64,000 nt of DNA from DASPJR01 sp035628505 (GTDB taxonomy: Bacteria; Planctomycetota; SZUA-567; H5-PLA8). The position numbers and the translations under genes were made by a program. Under the pieces are notes generated by a model, which was not told where the DNA came from, ran no database searches, and saw nothing but the letters and a program-made list of their open reading frames with translations. Below, piece by piece: positions 17,205-25,631 of the stretch; within the stretch, counting starts at the first letter, position 1; every line of letters begins with the position of its first letter. Location: NCBI GenBank assembly GCA_035628505.1, contig DASPJR010000184.1, forward strand, positions 1-64,000. The letters run 5' to 3'.

Positions 17205-20200
17205 GCAATACCGGTGCGACATTCATCGATTACCTGCGCTCGCGAATCAACGGTCCGCTCCCCGCGACCGATGACGTGCTCGGCGCGGTCATGCCGCTGC
17301 TCAAGCAGGTCCATCAGGTTCACGAACGCGGACTGGTTGCGCCGCTCGCCGGTTTGCAGAAACTGCGTGTTTCCGACGACCGCTTCTGGTTTGCAGAAGC
17401 AGAGGCACATGCGCCGAAGCACAACGCCTCCGCCGTAAAACGTCTCGAGCACGAAGAAAGCCGGGCGCTGGAGATCGTCGGCAGGCAGGACATTCGAGAC
17501 AACGAACAGGGCGTCACGACGGTCACGAACAAGCTCATCGGCAAGCGCGGCGAAGAAATTACGCAGCCGCTGTACCTGCCCGGCTATATTTCGTGGGAAC
17601 ACGAGCTCGACCATCACGACCAGCTCACGGACGTGTACTCGCTGGGCCTGTTGCTCGCGAGCCTCTCCTTTAATCTCGACCTGAGTGACGACGAGGATCT
17701 CGCGCGCTTCGTCGATCAGCGCCACAATCTGTTCAGCTTGAACGCGCACATTCATCCGGTGCTCGCCAAGGCCATCGCGCGAATGACCGAGCCGCGCCGC
17801 AAGAACCGCGCGCAGGATCTGCCGAGCATCGTCACGGCGCTGACGCATTACCGCGTGCAGGTCAGCGGGCCGGATCTGAACTTCAGCGCCATTCGCGGAT
17901 TTCGCGAAGCCAACCGCAAGGGCCGCACGCAGATCATTCAGGAGCGCCTCCGCGACCGGCTCTTCGAAATCTCGCGGCGCAACCGCCTCCTTTATTTCCG
18001 CCCGACGATGCAGATGCTCAATCTCACCGTCGGCTCGGTTCCCGTGCTGCTCGATTACAAGAACATCAGCCCCGACGCGCTGTGTACGTGGCAGGGCGAC
18101 TTCGAGAAAACCATCTCCGCCGGCAGCACGGTCCAGCTCGGCAAATACCTGCGTTTCGAGGACCAGCCGTATCTCTCGGGCGTACTCGATCAGATCCGCA
18201 ACCAGGAAGCGCGTGATCGCAACGAGTACGGCTTCAGCCAGCTCCGGCTCGTCGTCGCCTTCCTGCGCTGGCACAACCTGAAGGAAAACAAGGAGGAGCG
18301 CATCACCTCGCCCCTGGTGCTGCTTCCCGTCGCGCTGGATCGCAAGAAAGGAATTCGCGACAGCTACACGCTCACGCCCACCAGCAGCGAGGCCGAACTC
18401 AATCCCGTTCTGCGCCATCATCTGAAGCAGATTTACGGTTTGCAGCTTCCGGAGTTCATCGATCTGTCGCAGACGACGCTCAAAGCGTTCTTTGAGCTGC
18501 TTCAGCAGCAGATTCAAAAAAGCGAACCGGGCATCACTCTGCGCCTGATCGAGCGGCCGCAGATCAAGCTCATTCACGAGCGCGCCAGGGCCCGGCTGGA
18601 ACAGTTTCGGCGCCGTTCGCGGCTCACCGGGCGCGGCGTGCGCTCGCTTGAGAACATCGACTACTCGTACTCGCGCGAGAATTTCAATCCGCTGGGCCTG
18701 CAGCTTTTTCTCAAGCGCGTGAAGCCTTCCCCTTCCCCCTACGACAGCCTGATCAATGAAACGCCGCACCCGCGCATGCCGAACATGGTCGCCATTCCCG
18801 AGGCGCTCAATCCGGATCCGAGCGTGCGCGAGAAGGACATGTTCGTGCTGCAGGAAGAGAGCGAGGCCAACCCGTACGTCTGGGATTTCGATCTCTGCAG
18901 CCTGACGCTCGGCAACTTCAATTACCGCAAGATGTCGCTCGTGCGCGACTACACGACGCTGCTCGAGAGCGACATTCCCAACGCCGCGTTCGATGCCGCG
19001 TTTTCTCTGCTGCCGCGCAAAGCCGAGTTCCAGCCGATGGAGCCGCTGCCGCCGGAAGATTCCTTCCAGATCGTCGCAAGCGATCCGACGCAGATGGCCG
19101 CCGTCACGCGCGCGCGCTCGGGCGCCAGCTACATCATTCAAGGTCCGCCCGGAACGGGGAAGTCGCAGACGATCACGAACCTGATCGCCGACTATATTTC
19201 GCGCGGCAAGCGCGTGCTGTTTGTCTGCGAGAAGCGCGCCGCCATCGACGTCGTCTTCTACCGCCTCAAGCAGCGCGGCCTTGAGCGCCTCTGCTGCCTG
19301 ATTCATGATTCGCAGAGCGACAAAAAGGCGTTCATCCAGGATCTCAAGGCCACGTACGAGCACTACCTGAACACGCCCGACAGGCTCAAAGATGTCGAGG
19401 CTGAACGCGAGACCGTCTGTAAGCACATCCGCATGGAGCTTGATGTGCTCCAGCATTTCAGCGACGCAATGAAGCGCATGGATGCTCACGACGAACTGCC
19501 GCTGCGCCACATCTACGAGCGCCTCATCGACCTCGCGGAGCACCTCCCGAAGGTCGACGACGCTCTGGCCGAGCGGCTGCCGCGCTATGCGTGCTGGCGC
19601 AGGCACGGCGACGACGTGCGTTCGCTCGCGCGCGTGCTCGGCGAGCTCAAGCTGGCGCCGGTATTCGCGAAGAGCAGCCTGCGTTTGCTCGCGCGAAAAA
19701 ACTTTTCCGCCGAGCGCCCTATCGAAGCGATCACCAGCGGCATTGAGCGCACGGAGGCCGCGCTGCAGAAACTTCAGCGCGCCGCGACCGAGAGCGGTCT
19801 GCCGGCCGAGTTCTTCGCGAGCGTCGACACCATCAACGCACTCGCCGCGTACGCAGAGAAGCTTCATCTGCTCGCAAGTCACGATCTGCTGCATCTGCTC
19901 GACCGCGCACACCCGGATAACGCACGCCTCAAAGACGCGGCGCGCGAACAGGCCGAGCTGCAGGCGAATGCGCAGGCGGCTGCCGCAAAGACTGCAAACT
20001 GGCGCCAGAAAATTCCGGAAGCGGACCTGCAGGACGTTCTCGACAGCGCGCAGTCGCTTGAAAACAGCATTCTTCGATTCTTCATGCCCGCTTTCTGGCG
20101 GCTGCGCGGGATTCTGAATGCGCGCTACAACTTTGCCGCTCACGTCGTCGCTCCGAAATGGTCGCGCGTGCTGAAGGACCTTCAGGAGCACTACGCTGCC

Positions 20201-22357
20201 GAGCGCGCACTCGCCGGAGCGGCTCAGCGCAACCGCGAGCGCTTCAAAGTAGCCGTCGACGAACTGCTCGCGCTGCTCAGCGACCTGCACGGCAATGAAA
20301 ATTCTCTCTCGCCGGCCGAGCAGGAATTCCGCCAGCGGCTGCTGAACAAAGCGCTGGGCGCCGAAACCGTTTCCCGCGTGCTGAGTTTGCGGCCGCTGCT
20401 GAAAGCGCTCACGGATGAGCTGGCGCAGCTCTTTGAAAACGCGCGCGCCCGCTCGCTCGCGCAGCTCGCGACGGATCTGCCTGAACTCCGTGGCGCGCTG
20501 CCGCTGCTGCCGGAACTTCTGCCGATTCTGCGCGAGCTCACCAAAGCGCCGCCGGAATTTTACCTGCTGCTGTGCGAACAGCCGTGGACTGCCGAGCAGA
20601 TCGAAGCCGGCATCCTGCTTGCCGCGGTCGCGTCCGCATACCGGCAGGATCGCGCGCTGCCGCGGCTGGATTGCCGCGTGCTCGCGCAGCACGTCGAACG
20701 CCTCGGCACCGCGTACCAGCAGGCGATGAGCGTCAACGCGAAGACGATCACGCAGCGTCTGCACAGCCGTTTCCTCGAGCACGTCAATCTCTCCGGCCAG
20801 CCCGCGGCGCAACTCACCGCCGAGCAGAAAGAATGGAAGAAGGCCTACGCCAAGGGCCGCCGCGAACTCGAGCATGAGTTCGGCAAGGTGATGCGTTATC
20901 GCTCGATCCGCGATCTGGCCGGCGACGAAACCGGTCTCGTCGTCGGCGACCTGAAGCCCGTCTGGCTGATGAGCCCGCTCAGCGTTTCGGACACGCTGCC
21001 GCTGGCAAACACAAACTTCGACGTCGTCATCTTCGACGAAGCCAGCCAGATCCCCGTCGAAGAGGCGATCCCCGCGCTTTACCGCGCGCCGCAGGTGATC
21101 GTCGTCGGCGATGAGAAGCAGCTCCCGCCGACGGATTTCTTCTCCGCCAAGTCCGACGAAGAAGATGCCGAAGGCGTGGTGATCGAAGAGGACGGCGAGC
21201 GCATCAGTTTCGAACTGACCGCCGACAGCTTTTTGACTCAGACCGCTACGAATCTTCCCTCGACCATGCTCGGCTGGCATTACCGCAGCCGCTCGGAATC
21301 GCTGATCAGTTTTTCCAATGCCGCGTTCTACGGCCGCAAGCTGCTCACCATTCCCGATGTCAGCCTGCCGCTGGCCGCAACAACGATCGTTGTCTCGGGC
21401 CCGGAAGCCGGCGGCAGCAACGTGGCGAATGTTCTCGACCGCGCGGTCAGTTTTCATTACCTCGGCAACGGCATTTACGAAGACCGCCGCAATGCCTCCG
21501 AAGCTGCATACATCGCCCGTCTCGTGCGCGGACTGCTGCAGAAAAAGACCGGCATGAGCATCGGCATCGTTGCATTCTCCGAGGCGCAGCAGGGCGAGAT
21601 CGAGTGCGCGCTCGAAGCGCTCGCCGGAGAAGACGCCGCCTTCGCGGAGCTGCTCGAAGCCGAATATCAGCGCGAAGAGAACGACCAGTTCTGCGGCATG
21701 TTCGTCAAGAACCTCGAGAATGTGCAGGGCGACGAGCGCGACATCATCATCCTCAGCGTCTGCTACGGCTACGACCGCGCGGGCAAGATGCTGATGAACT
21801 TCGGGCCGATCAACAAAAACGGCGGCGAGAAGCGCCTGAACGTCGTCTTCTCCCGCGCGCGCCGGCACATGGTCCTGGTCTCCTCCATTAAGAGCGCCGC
21901 GATCACGAACGACTACAACGACGGCGCGAGTTGTCTCAAACGGTACCTCGCGTATGCAGAAGCGCTCTCGTCGGGACAGCACGAGATGGCGCGGCGCGTC
22001 CTGCAGAGTTTCGCCGACGCGCGCGAGCAGCAGTCGCACACCGAAGCCGATGCTGTGGCGCGCTCGCTTGCCAAAGCGCTGAAGGCTCGCGGCTATTTGG
22101 CGGAGCTCGCCGTGGGCGATTCGCACTTCCGTTGCGACGTAGCGGTGCGCAAGCCCGGTGACACGCGCCATCGTCTTGCCGTGCTGATCGACAAACTGCC
22201 CGCGTCGCGCAACGAAGTCCTCGAGCGCTGGCTGCTTCAGCCCGCGGTGCTGCAGGGCTTCGACTGGAAAGCCGTGCAGCTCACCGCGAAGGACTGGCAC
22301 CACGATCCGTCGAGCGTGCTCGCGACGATTGAGCGCGCGCTGCAGCCCTCTGAGTAA
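17201..22357 (+). CDS. Pseudokinase-DUF4011-UPF1-like SF1 helicase with C-terminal REase-like domain
   Basis: 1718 residues. Residues ~25-210 look like a protein-kinase C-lobe without an N-lobe: 'HERGLVAPLAGLQKLRV' (His41 on) replaces the HRD-to-N catalytic loop, 'LPGYISWE' replaces APE, and 'DVYSLGLLL' (Asp144) is intact. HRD and DFG are lost, so it is likely a pseudokinase. DUF4011 follows (~245-430, 'RDRLFEISRRNRLLYF'). The SF1 (COG1112) ATPase has Walker A GPPGTGKS (648-655, Lys654), a long helical insertion, and Walker B 'VIFDEAS' (Asp1279-Glu1280) with 'VGDEKQLPPTDFF'. Motifs V/VI are 'VQGDERDIIILS' and 'LNVVFSRARRHM'. The end (~1605-1718) resembles MTES_1575/DUF3320-associated REase folds ('DSHFRCDVAV', 'AVLIDK'). 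The domain set resembles Mokosh-type defence proteins, but with a different nuclease and an M48 partner. Confidence 0.88.
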   Translation: MSNTGATFIDYLRSRINGPLPATDDVLGAVMPLLKQVHQVHERGLVAPLAGLQKLRVSDDRFWFAEAEAHAPKHNASAVKRLEHEESRALEIVGRQDIRDNEQGVTTVTNKLIGKRGEEITQPLYLPGYISWEHELDHHDQLTDVYSLGLLLASLSFNLDLSDDEDLARFVDQRHNLFSLNAHIHPVLAKAIARMTEPRRKNRAQDLPSIVTALTHYRVQVSGPDLNFSAIRGFREANRKGRTQIIQERLRDRLFEISRRNRLLYFRPTMQMLNLTVGSVPVLLDYKNISPDALCTWQGDFEKTISAGSTVQLGKYLRFEDQPYLSGVLDQIRNQEARDRNEYGFSQLRLVVAFLRWHNLKENKEERITSPLVLLPVALDRKKGIRDSYTLTPTSSEAELNPVLRHHLKQIYGLQLPEFIDLSQTTLKAFFELLQQQIQKSEPGITLRLIERPQIKLIHERARARLEQFRRRSRLTGRGVRSLENIDYSYSRENFNPLGLQLFLKRVKPSPSPYDSLINETPHPRMPNMVAIPEALNPDPSVREKDMFVLQEESEANPYVWDFDLCSLTLGNFNYRKMSLVRDYTTLLESDIPNAAFDAAFSLLPRKAEFQPMEPLPPEDSFQIVASDPTQMAAVTRARSGASYIIQGPPGTGKSQTITNLIADYISRGKRVLFVCEKRAAIDVVFYRLKQRGLERLCCLIHDSQSDKKAFIQDLKATYEHYLNTPDRLKDVEAERETVCKHIRMELDVLQHFSDAMKRMDAHDELPLRHIYERLIDLAEHLPKVDDALAERLPRYACWRRHGDDVRSLARVLGELKLAPVFAKSSLRLLARKNFSAERPIEAITSGIERTEAALQKLQRAATESGLPAEFFASVDTINALAAYAEKLHLLASHDLLHLLDRAHPDNARLKDAAREQAELQANAQAAAAKTANWRQKIPEADLQDVLDSAQSLENSILRFFMPAFWRLRGILNARYNFAAHVVAPKWSRVLKDLQEHYAAERALAGAAQRNRERFKVAVDELLALLSDLHGNENSLSPAEQEFRQRLLNKALGAETVSRVLSLRPLLKALTDELAQLFENARARSLAQLATDLPELRGALPLLPELLPILRELTKAPPEFYLLLCEQPWTAEQIEAGILLAAVASAYRQDRALPRLDCRVLAQHVERLGTAYQQAMSVNAKTITQRLHSRFLEHVNLSGQPAAQLTAEQKEWKKAYAKGRRELEHEFGKVMRYRSIRDLAGDETGLVVGDLKPVWLMSPLSVSDTLPLANTNFDVVIFDEASQIPVEEAIPALYRAPQVIVVGDEKQLPPTDFFSAKSDEEDAEGVVIEEDGERISFELTADSFLTQTATNLPSTMLGWHYRSRSESLISFSNAAFYGRKLLTIPDVSLPLAATTIVVSGPEAGGSNVANVLDRAVSFHYLGNGIYEDRRNASEAAYIARLVRGLLQKKTGMSIGIVAFSEAQQGEIECALEALAGEDAAFAELLEAEYQREENDQFCGMFVKNLENVQGDERDIIILSVCYGYDRAGKMLMNFGPINKNGGEKRLNVVFSRARRHMVLVSSIKSAAITNDYNDGASCLKRYLAYAEALSSGQHEMARRVLQSFADAREQQSHTEADAVARSLAKALKARGYLAELAVGDSHFRCDVAVRKPGDTRHRLAVLIDKLPASRNEVLERWLLQPAVLQGFDWKAVQLTAKDWHHDPSSVLATIERALQPSE

Positions 22358-22370
22358 CGTCCTTCGGGGC

Positions 22371-23168
22371 TTACGCGGCAGAACTCCTGCGCCGCTGCAC
22401 GAATCCGATGGCCTCCTGTATCAACTGTTCGGTTTCCTCCGGCGTAAGCACAGGTGGATGCGCTGGCTTCTGCCCGGATGCCGCAGTGGCCTCCGGCCGC
22501 GCATCTTTCGAATTGGCGGCGCCATCCTGCTTGAGGCGCTCGAAAAACTTTTGCACCATGGCGGAAAACAGCCGCGCCTCAAGCTCTTCAATGGACATGT
22601 GCTGCGCCAGCAGGCACGCACGCTGCACGCGCGAGGGGTTCGCAAATCCCAACTCCATCGCCCAGCGCGCACGCGCCGGTCCGCGCCGCGTTTCTTTGAG
22701 TTGCTTCCAGCAGCGGTGTTGCAAATGAATGAGGTAGTATTGATCGCTCAGCTTTTTGCGGTCAATCCGCTCTTCAAGCTGCTGCAGCATCGGCGTCAGC
22801 TCACGGCTGAGCCACGCGTGCACGCGCGCGGGAAGCGTCTGGGCTTTAATGCAATCGGTGATCTCGTGTGCGCGCAGGCCGGTGAGCTCCCGCGAGAGCG
22901 CCGAGAGCTTCGTGCGTGAAATTTCCAGCACGCGGCAGATGCGCTCGAGCGGGTCCCAGAAAATCGTGCGCTCACCCGAGGGAGCGTTCTCGCCGCGCGC
23001 GAAGTCTTTACGCGCCAGGCGCTTCACTTCTTCGAGCAGCGCGCGAACCCCGGCGTCGTATTCGTCGTCGCTCATCTTGTCCAGCCGTTCGGGTCGAAGT
23101 CCGGAAATCTCCTGCCAGCGCGGCAGCTTCAGCGCCGCGGAATTGGTTGTGCCATTCGGGTCTGCCAT
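22371..23168 (-). CDS. Divergent AraC-type DNA-binding protein with split HTH region
   Basis: The start is ATG 23168, with AAAGGA eight bases upstream; a longer frame to 23294 lacks a ribosome site. 265 residues. Residues ~75-125 ('PLERICRVLEISRTKLSALSRELTGLRAHE') match the first HTH of AraC proteins, including the RELTG turn. A second HTH-like stretch, 'ARWAMELGFANPSRVQRACLLA', matches the usual 'A..lGF.s.s.F.r.F' helix. It is separated from the first by about 70 residues rather than the usual ~20. The C-terminus is Ala/Pro-rich. It converges on the helicase gene with only 13 bases between, so a role in regulating that locus is possible but not shown. It may be a non-canonical regulator. Confidence 0.6.
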   Translation of the reverse strand: MADPNGTTNSAALKLPRWQEISGLRPERLDKMSDDEYDAGVRALLEEVKRLARKDFARGENAPSGERTIFWDPLERICRVLEISRTKLSALSRELTGLRAHEITDCIKAQTLPARVHAWLSRELTPMLQQLEERIDRKKLSDQYYLIHLQHRCWKQLKETRRGPARARWAMELGFANPSRVQRACLLAQHMSIEELEARLFSAMVQKFFERLKQDGAANSKDARPEATAASGQKPAHPPVLTPEETEQLIQEAIGFVQRRRSSAA

Positions 23169-23522
23169 GAGAAAAGTCCTTTCAAAAAGGTGTGCGTCCG
23201 CGGCAGCCTGCATGCCGATGTGCCGCAGGCGTCCGGGCGCAAAGATGCGCAGGGGATTAACCCATCGTGAACGCAGTGCTGAACGCTTCAGCACGGCCAG
23301 ATGTGTTTTTTAGATTGAGTGAAACGCGATGAGCGCTGCTAGAGATCGGGCGAGAAGGTGCGGATGATTGAATGAAACGGAAGCATACGCCTCCAATAAA
23401 CACGGCTGAGCCCGCTCAGTCAAGACTTTTGTTTACTGAATTTATCCATCATTCAGCCCCGCCGCGTAAATGGTCTTTCTTGCCGTCGCCGGGTCTGGCG
23501 ATCAGGAAGGAGCCGCGCACGC
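23169..23522. other. 354-base intergenic region, no gene seen
   Basis: This lies between the start of the AraC-like gene and the stop of the lactonase gene, both on the minus strand, so it should hold the AraC-like gene's promoter. The AAAGGA ribosome site is at its left end. It is AT-richer around 23380-23460. I see no convincing ORF, repeat or terminator; a short + strand frame here has no ribosome site or protein-like composition. Confidence 0.5.
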
Positions 23523-24401
23523 TTATCGTGCCGGTGCGATGCGGAATTTCACCAGGCGGCGGTGCTGCACTTCGGTGACGTACGCAGTCTGGCCGTCGGG
23601 GCTGAAGCAGATGTTGCTGGGATTGTCGCCGAGCACGCTGATCTCGCGCAGCACTTTGCCTTCGGGGCTGACGACGGCAACGGTTCCCTTTCCATAGCGC
23701 GTCACGTAAAGATTTCCGGCGGCATCGCAGCGCATGCCGTCCATGCCGTGATCGGGAAACTCGATCAGCAGGCGCTTGTTGTCGACGCCCTCCGGCGTCA
23801 CCGTGAAGGCCCAGATCTTGCGCTGCACGGACTCGTTGACATAAAGCGTCTTTCCATCGGGGCTCAGCTCGATGCCGTTGGTTGTTCCCATGTCGGGGGC
23901 GATCAATTTCACTTTTCCTTCGCGGTCGATGCGCCAGACCTGGCCGGTCTTCTTGCCCCAATTGGGATCGCTTGCATAGAGCGTTCCGTCGGCCGCAATC
24001 GTCAGATCGTTGGGCTGATTCATCTTCGGCTCGTGCGCGAAAACGCTGACCGCGCGCGTGGCCGGGTCGACACGAAGCACATTATGCCCGACGTAATCGG
24101 CCACATACATGAAGCCGGCTTTGTCGAAGCGAATGCCGTTGCCGGTGCTCTTTCCCGGGAGCGTCACGTAGACCTCGGCCTTTCCGTCGGGCGAGACTTT
24201 GCCGATTGTCTGCTGCTTTTCATAGTTCACGGCGTAGATGTTTCCGGCCGCATCGCACGCCGGACCTTCGATGCCTTCGGTAAATGACTTTTCCGGCGTC
24301 AGCGGCGTCGCGACGAACGGTTCTTCTCCGCCGCGGCAGAACAAAGATGCGGTGAGCATGGCGAGCACGAGAATCTGCAACGGTCTGCGCGAAAGTGTCA
24401 T
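23523..24401 (-). CDS. Secreted SMP-30/gluconolactonase-family protein
   Basis: The start is ATG 24401, with AAGGA seven bases upstream; the frame extends further 5' without support. 292 residues. The N-terminus 'PLQILVLAMLTASLFCRGGEE' is a signal peptide. The rest is a six-bladed propeller with repeated 'DAAGNIYAVN', 'SPDGKTLYVNE' and 'DAAGNLYVTRYG'. Expected metal ligands are visible: Glu45 in 'IEGPACD', Asn in 'PNDLTIA' and 'TNGIELS', and Asp in 'HGMDGMRCD'. Family members hydrolyse sugar lactones, here in the periplasm. The FAH/GguC-family gene lies divergently 145 bases away, which fits a sugar-acid pathway. Exact substrate unknown. Confidence 0.85.
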   Translation of the reverse strand: MTLSRRPLQILVLAMLTASLFCRGGEEPFVATPLTPEKSFTEGIEGPACDAAGNIYAVNYEKQQTIGKVSPDGKAEVYVTLPGKSTGNGIRFDKAGFMYVADYVGHNVLRVDPATRAVSVFAHEPKMNQPNDLTIAADGTLYASDPNWGKKTGQVWRIDREGKVKLIAPDMGTTNGIELSPDGKTLYVNESVQRKIWAFTVTPEGVDNKRLLIEFPDHGMDGMRCDAAGNLYVTRYGKGTVAVVSPEGKVLREISVLGDNPSNICFSPDGQTAYVTEVQHRRLVKFRIAPAR

Positions 24402-24546
24402 AGGTTTTCCTTCAATCAGAGGCTTTCGGAGTTCGGAAACACGTGTTTTATATACAACCACAGCGGACTCACAGCGCCAGGTTTGCCTGTTCAATATTCC
24501 TGCGGGTACGTTAACATGCGGGCTCTAGCGAAACGGAGGTAAGCGA

Positions 24547-25545
24547 ATGACTCGGCTGGTTCAGATTGCTAATGGTACAACGCGCGCAGTGGCCCTGGTC
24601 GAGGAGCCGCGGCTGCGGCTGCTTGAAGGGGCGACGAGCGTCGTGGACCTGGCCGGCGAAGCCATTCGCACGGGCACTCGCCTGAGCGAACTGGTACGCC
24701 GCAAGTGTTCAACCCAGACGCTGGAGTATGACGCCGTCTATAACGCGCAGTCACCGTGGCGGATTCTGCCGGCGATCGATTTTCCGGGCGAGCCGGCGCG
24801 CTGCCTGGTCTCTGGAACTGGGCTGACCCATCTGGGAAGCGCGAAGAATCGCAACGCAATGCATGAGGCCTCAAACGCAGAGCTCACCGACAGCATGAAA
24901 ATGTTCCGCTGGGGCGTCGAAGGCGGAAAACCCGCCGCGGGCAAAGCAGGCGTTGCGCCCGAGTGGTTCTTCAAAGGTGCCGGCACGGTGCTGCGCGCGC
25001 ATGGCGAGCCGCTGCCGGTGCCCTTTTATGGAGAGGACGGCGGAGAAGAAGCGGAGATTGCCGGAATTTACATCATCGATGCCGACGGGAACCCGCGGCG
25101 CATCGGCATGGCGATGGGGAATGAATTTTCCGACCACAAGTTCGAGAAGCGGAATTATCTGTATCTGGCGGGCTCGAAAATTCGTCCGTGCTCCATCGGG
25201 CCCGAGCTGGTTATCGATCCTGATTTTCAGTCCGTGCCGGGCAGCGCGAGGATTTTGCGCGGCGGAAAAGATATCTGGTCAAAAGAGATCGCGACCGGCG
25301 AAGCGGAGATGTGCCACAGCCTCGCGAACATCGAACACCATCATTTTAAATTCGAGTCGCACCGCCGCCCGGGCGATGTTCACGTGCACTTCTACGGCGC
25401 GGTCAGCCTCAGCTTCGGCGATGGCATCGTGCTGGCCGAGGGCGATGTGATGGAAGTCTCCTGGAGGAATTTCGGCCGTGCGCTGCGCAACCCGCTCAGC
25501 GTCGCCAGGCCCAGCGATACAGCGATCCAGGCAAAGCCGCTCTAA
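24547..25545 (+). CDS. AraD1/GguC family protein (FAH superfamily)
   Basis: ATG 24547 follows GGAGGT. 332 residues, cytoplasmic. 'GTGLTHLGSAKNRNAMH', 'PEWFFKGAGTVLRAHGEPLP', 'GEEAEIAGIYIIDADG' and 'GMAMGNEFSDHKFEKRNYLYLAGSK' are characteristic of the GguC/AraD1 branch of the fumarylacetoacetate hydrolase fold, with acidic metal ligands in the E-x-E block. Members are assigned to sugar-acid catabolism (e.g. 2-keto-3-deoxy sugar acid dehydration or cleavage). The divergent lactonase is a plausible upstream step: lactone to acid outside, then the keto-deoxy acid handled inside. The following gene converges across a repeat element. Confidence 0.85.
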   Translation: MTRLVQIANGTTRAVALVEEPRLRLLEGATSVVDLAGEAIRTGTRLSELVRRKCSTQTLEYDAVYNAQSPWRILPAIDFPGEPARCLVSGTGLTHLGSAKNRNAMHEASNAELTDSMKMFRWGVEGGKPAAGKAGVAPEWFFKGAGTVLRAHGEPLPVPFYGEDGGEEAEIAGIYIIDADGNPRRIGMAMGNEFSDHKFEKRNYLYLAGSKIRPCSIGPELVIDPDFQSVPGSARILRGGKDIWSKEIATGEAEMCHSLANIEHHHFKFESHRRPGDVHVHFYGAVSLSFGDGIVLAEGDVMEVSWRNFGRALRNPLSVARPSDTAIQAKPL

Positions 25546-25586
25546 TTCTTCGAGCAGCACGGCAACCAGATCAATTTAAAAGTACT

Positions 25587-25627
25587 CCGTGGCCTCCGTG
25601 CTCTCCGTGCCCCGTGTTGAAGTCGTG
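25587..25627. repeat. CCGTG-rich intergenic repeat, copy 1
   Basis: Tandem units of about 8-10 bases around CTCCGTG end in CCGTGTTGAAGTCGTG, between two convergent genes. A second copy, in opposite orientation and ending GTGTTGAAGTAGTG on its minus strand, lies at 53448-53489. Nothing suggests coding. Confidence 0.6.
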
Positions 25628-25631
25628 CTCG

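Noticed and set aside
17000..22303. A 1767-codon open frame on the minus strand opposite the helicase gene
   Set aside because: It mirrors the strong codon bias of the helicase, is rich in low-complexity Arg/Val/Glu text, has no recognisable domain or ribosome site, and overlaps two well-supported genes.
17201..22357. Naming the helicase locus as a known Mokosh system
   Set aside because: No PLD nuclease is present, the kinase lobe is degenerate, and the M48 partner is not part of Mokosh as I know it.
23372..23578. A 68-codon plus-strand frame in the 23.2-23.5 kb gap
   Set aside because: No ribosome site, it overlaps the end of the lactonase gene, and it has no conserved-looking sequence.
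25587..25627. Possible CRISPR or direct-repeat array from CTCCGTG units
   Set aside because: Units are only 8-10 bases with no spacers of regular length and no cas genes.
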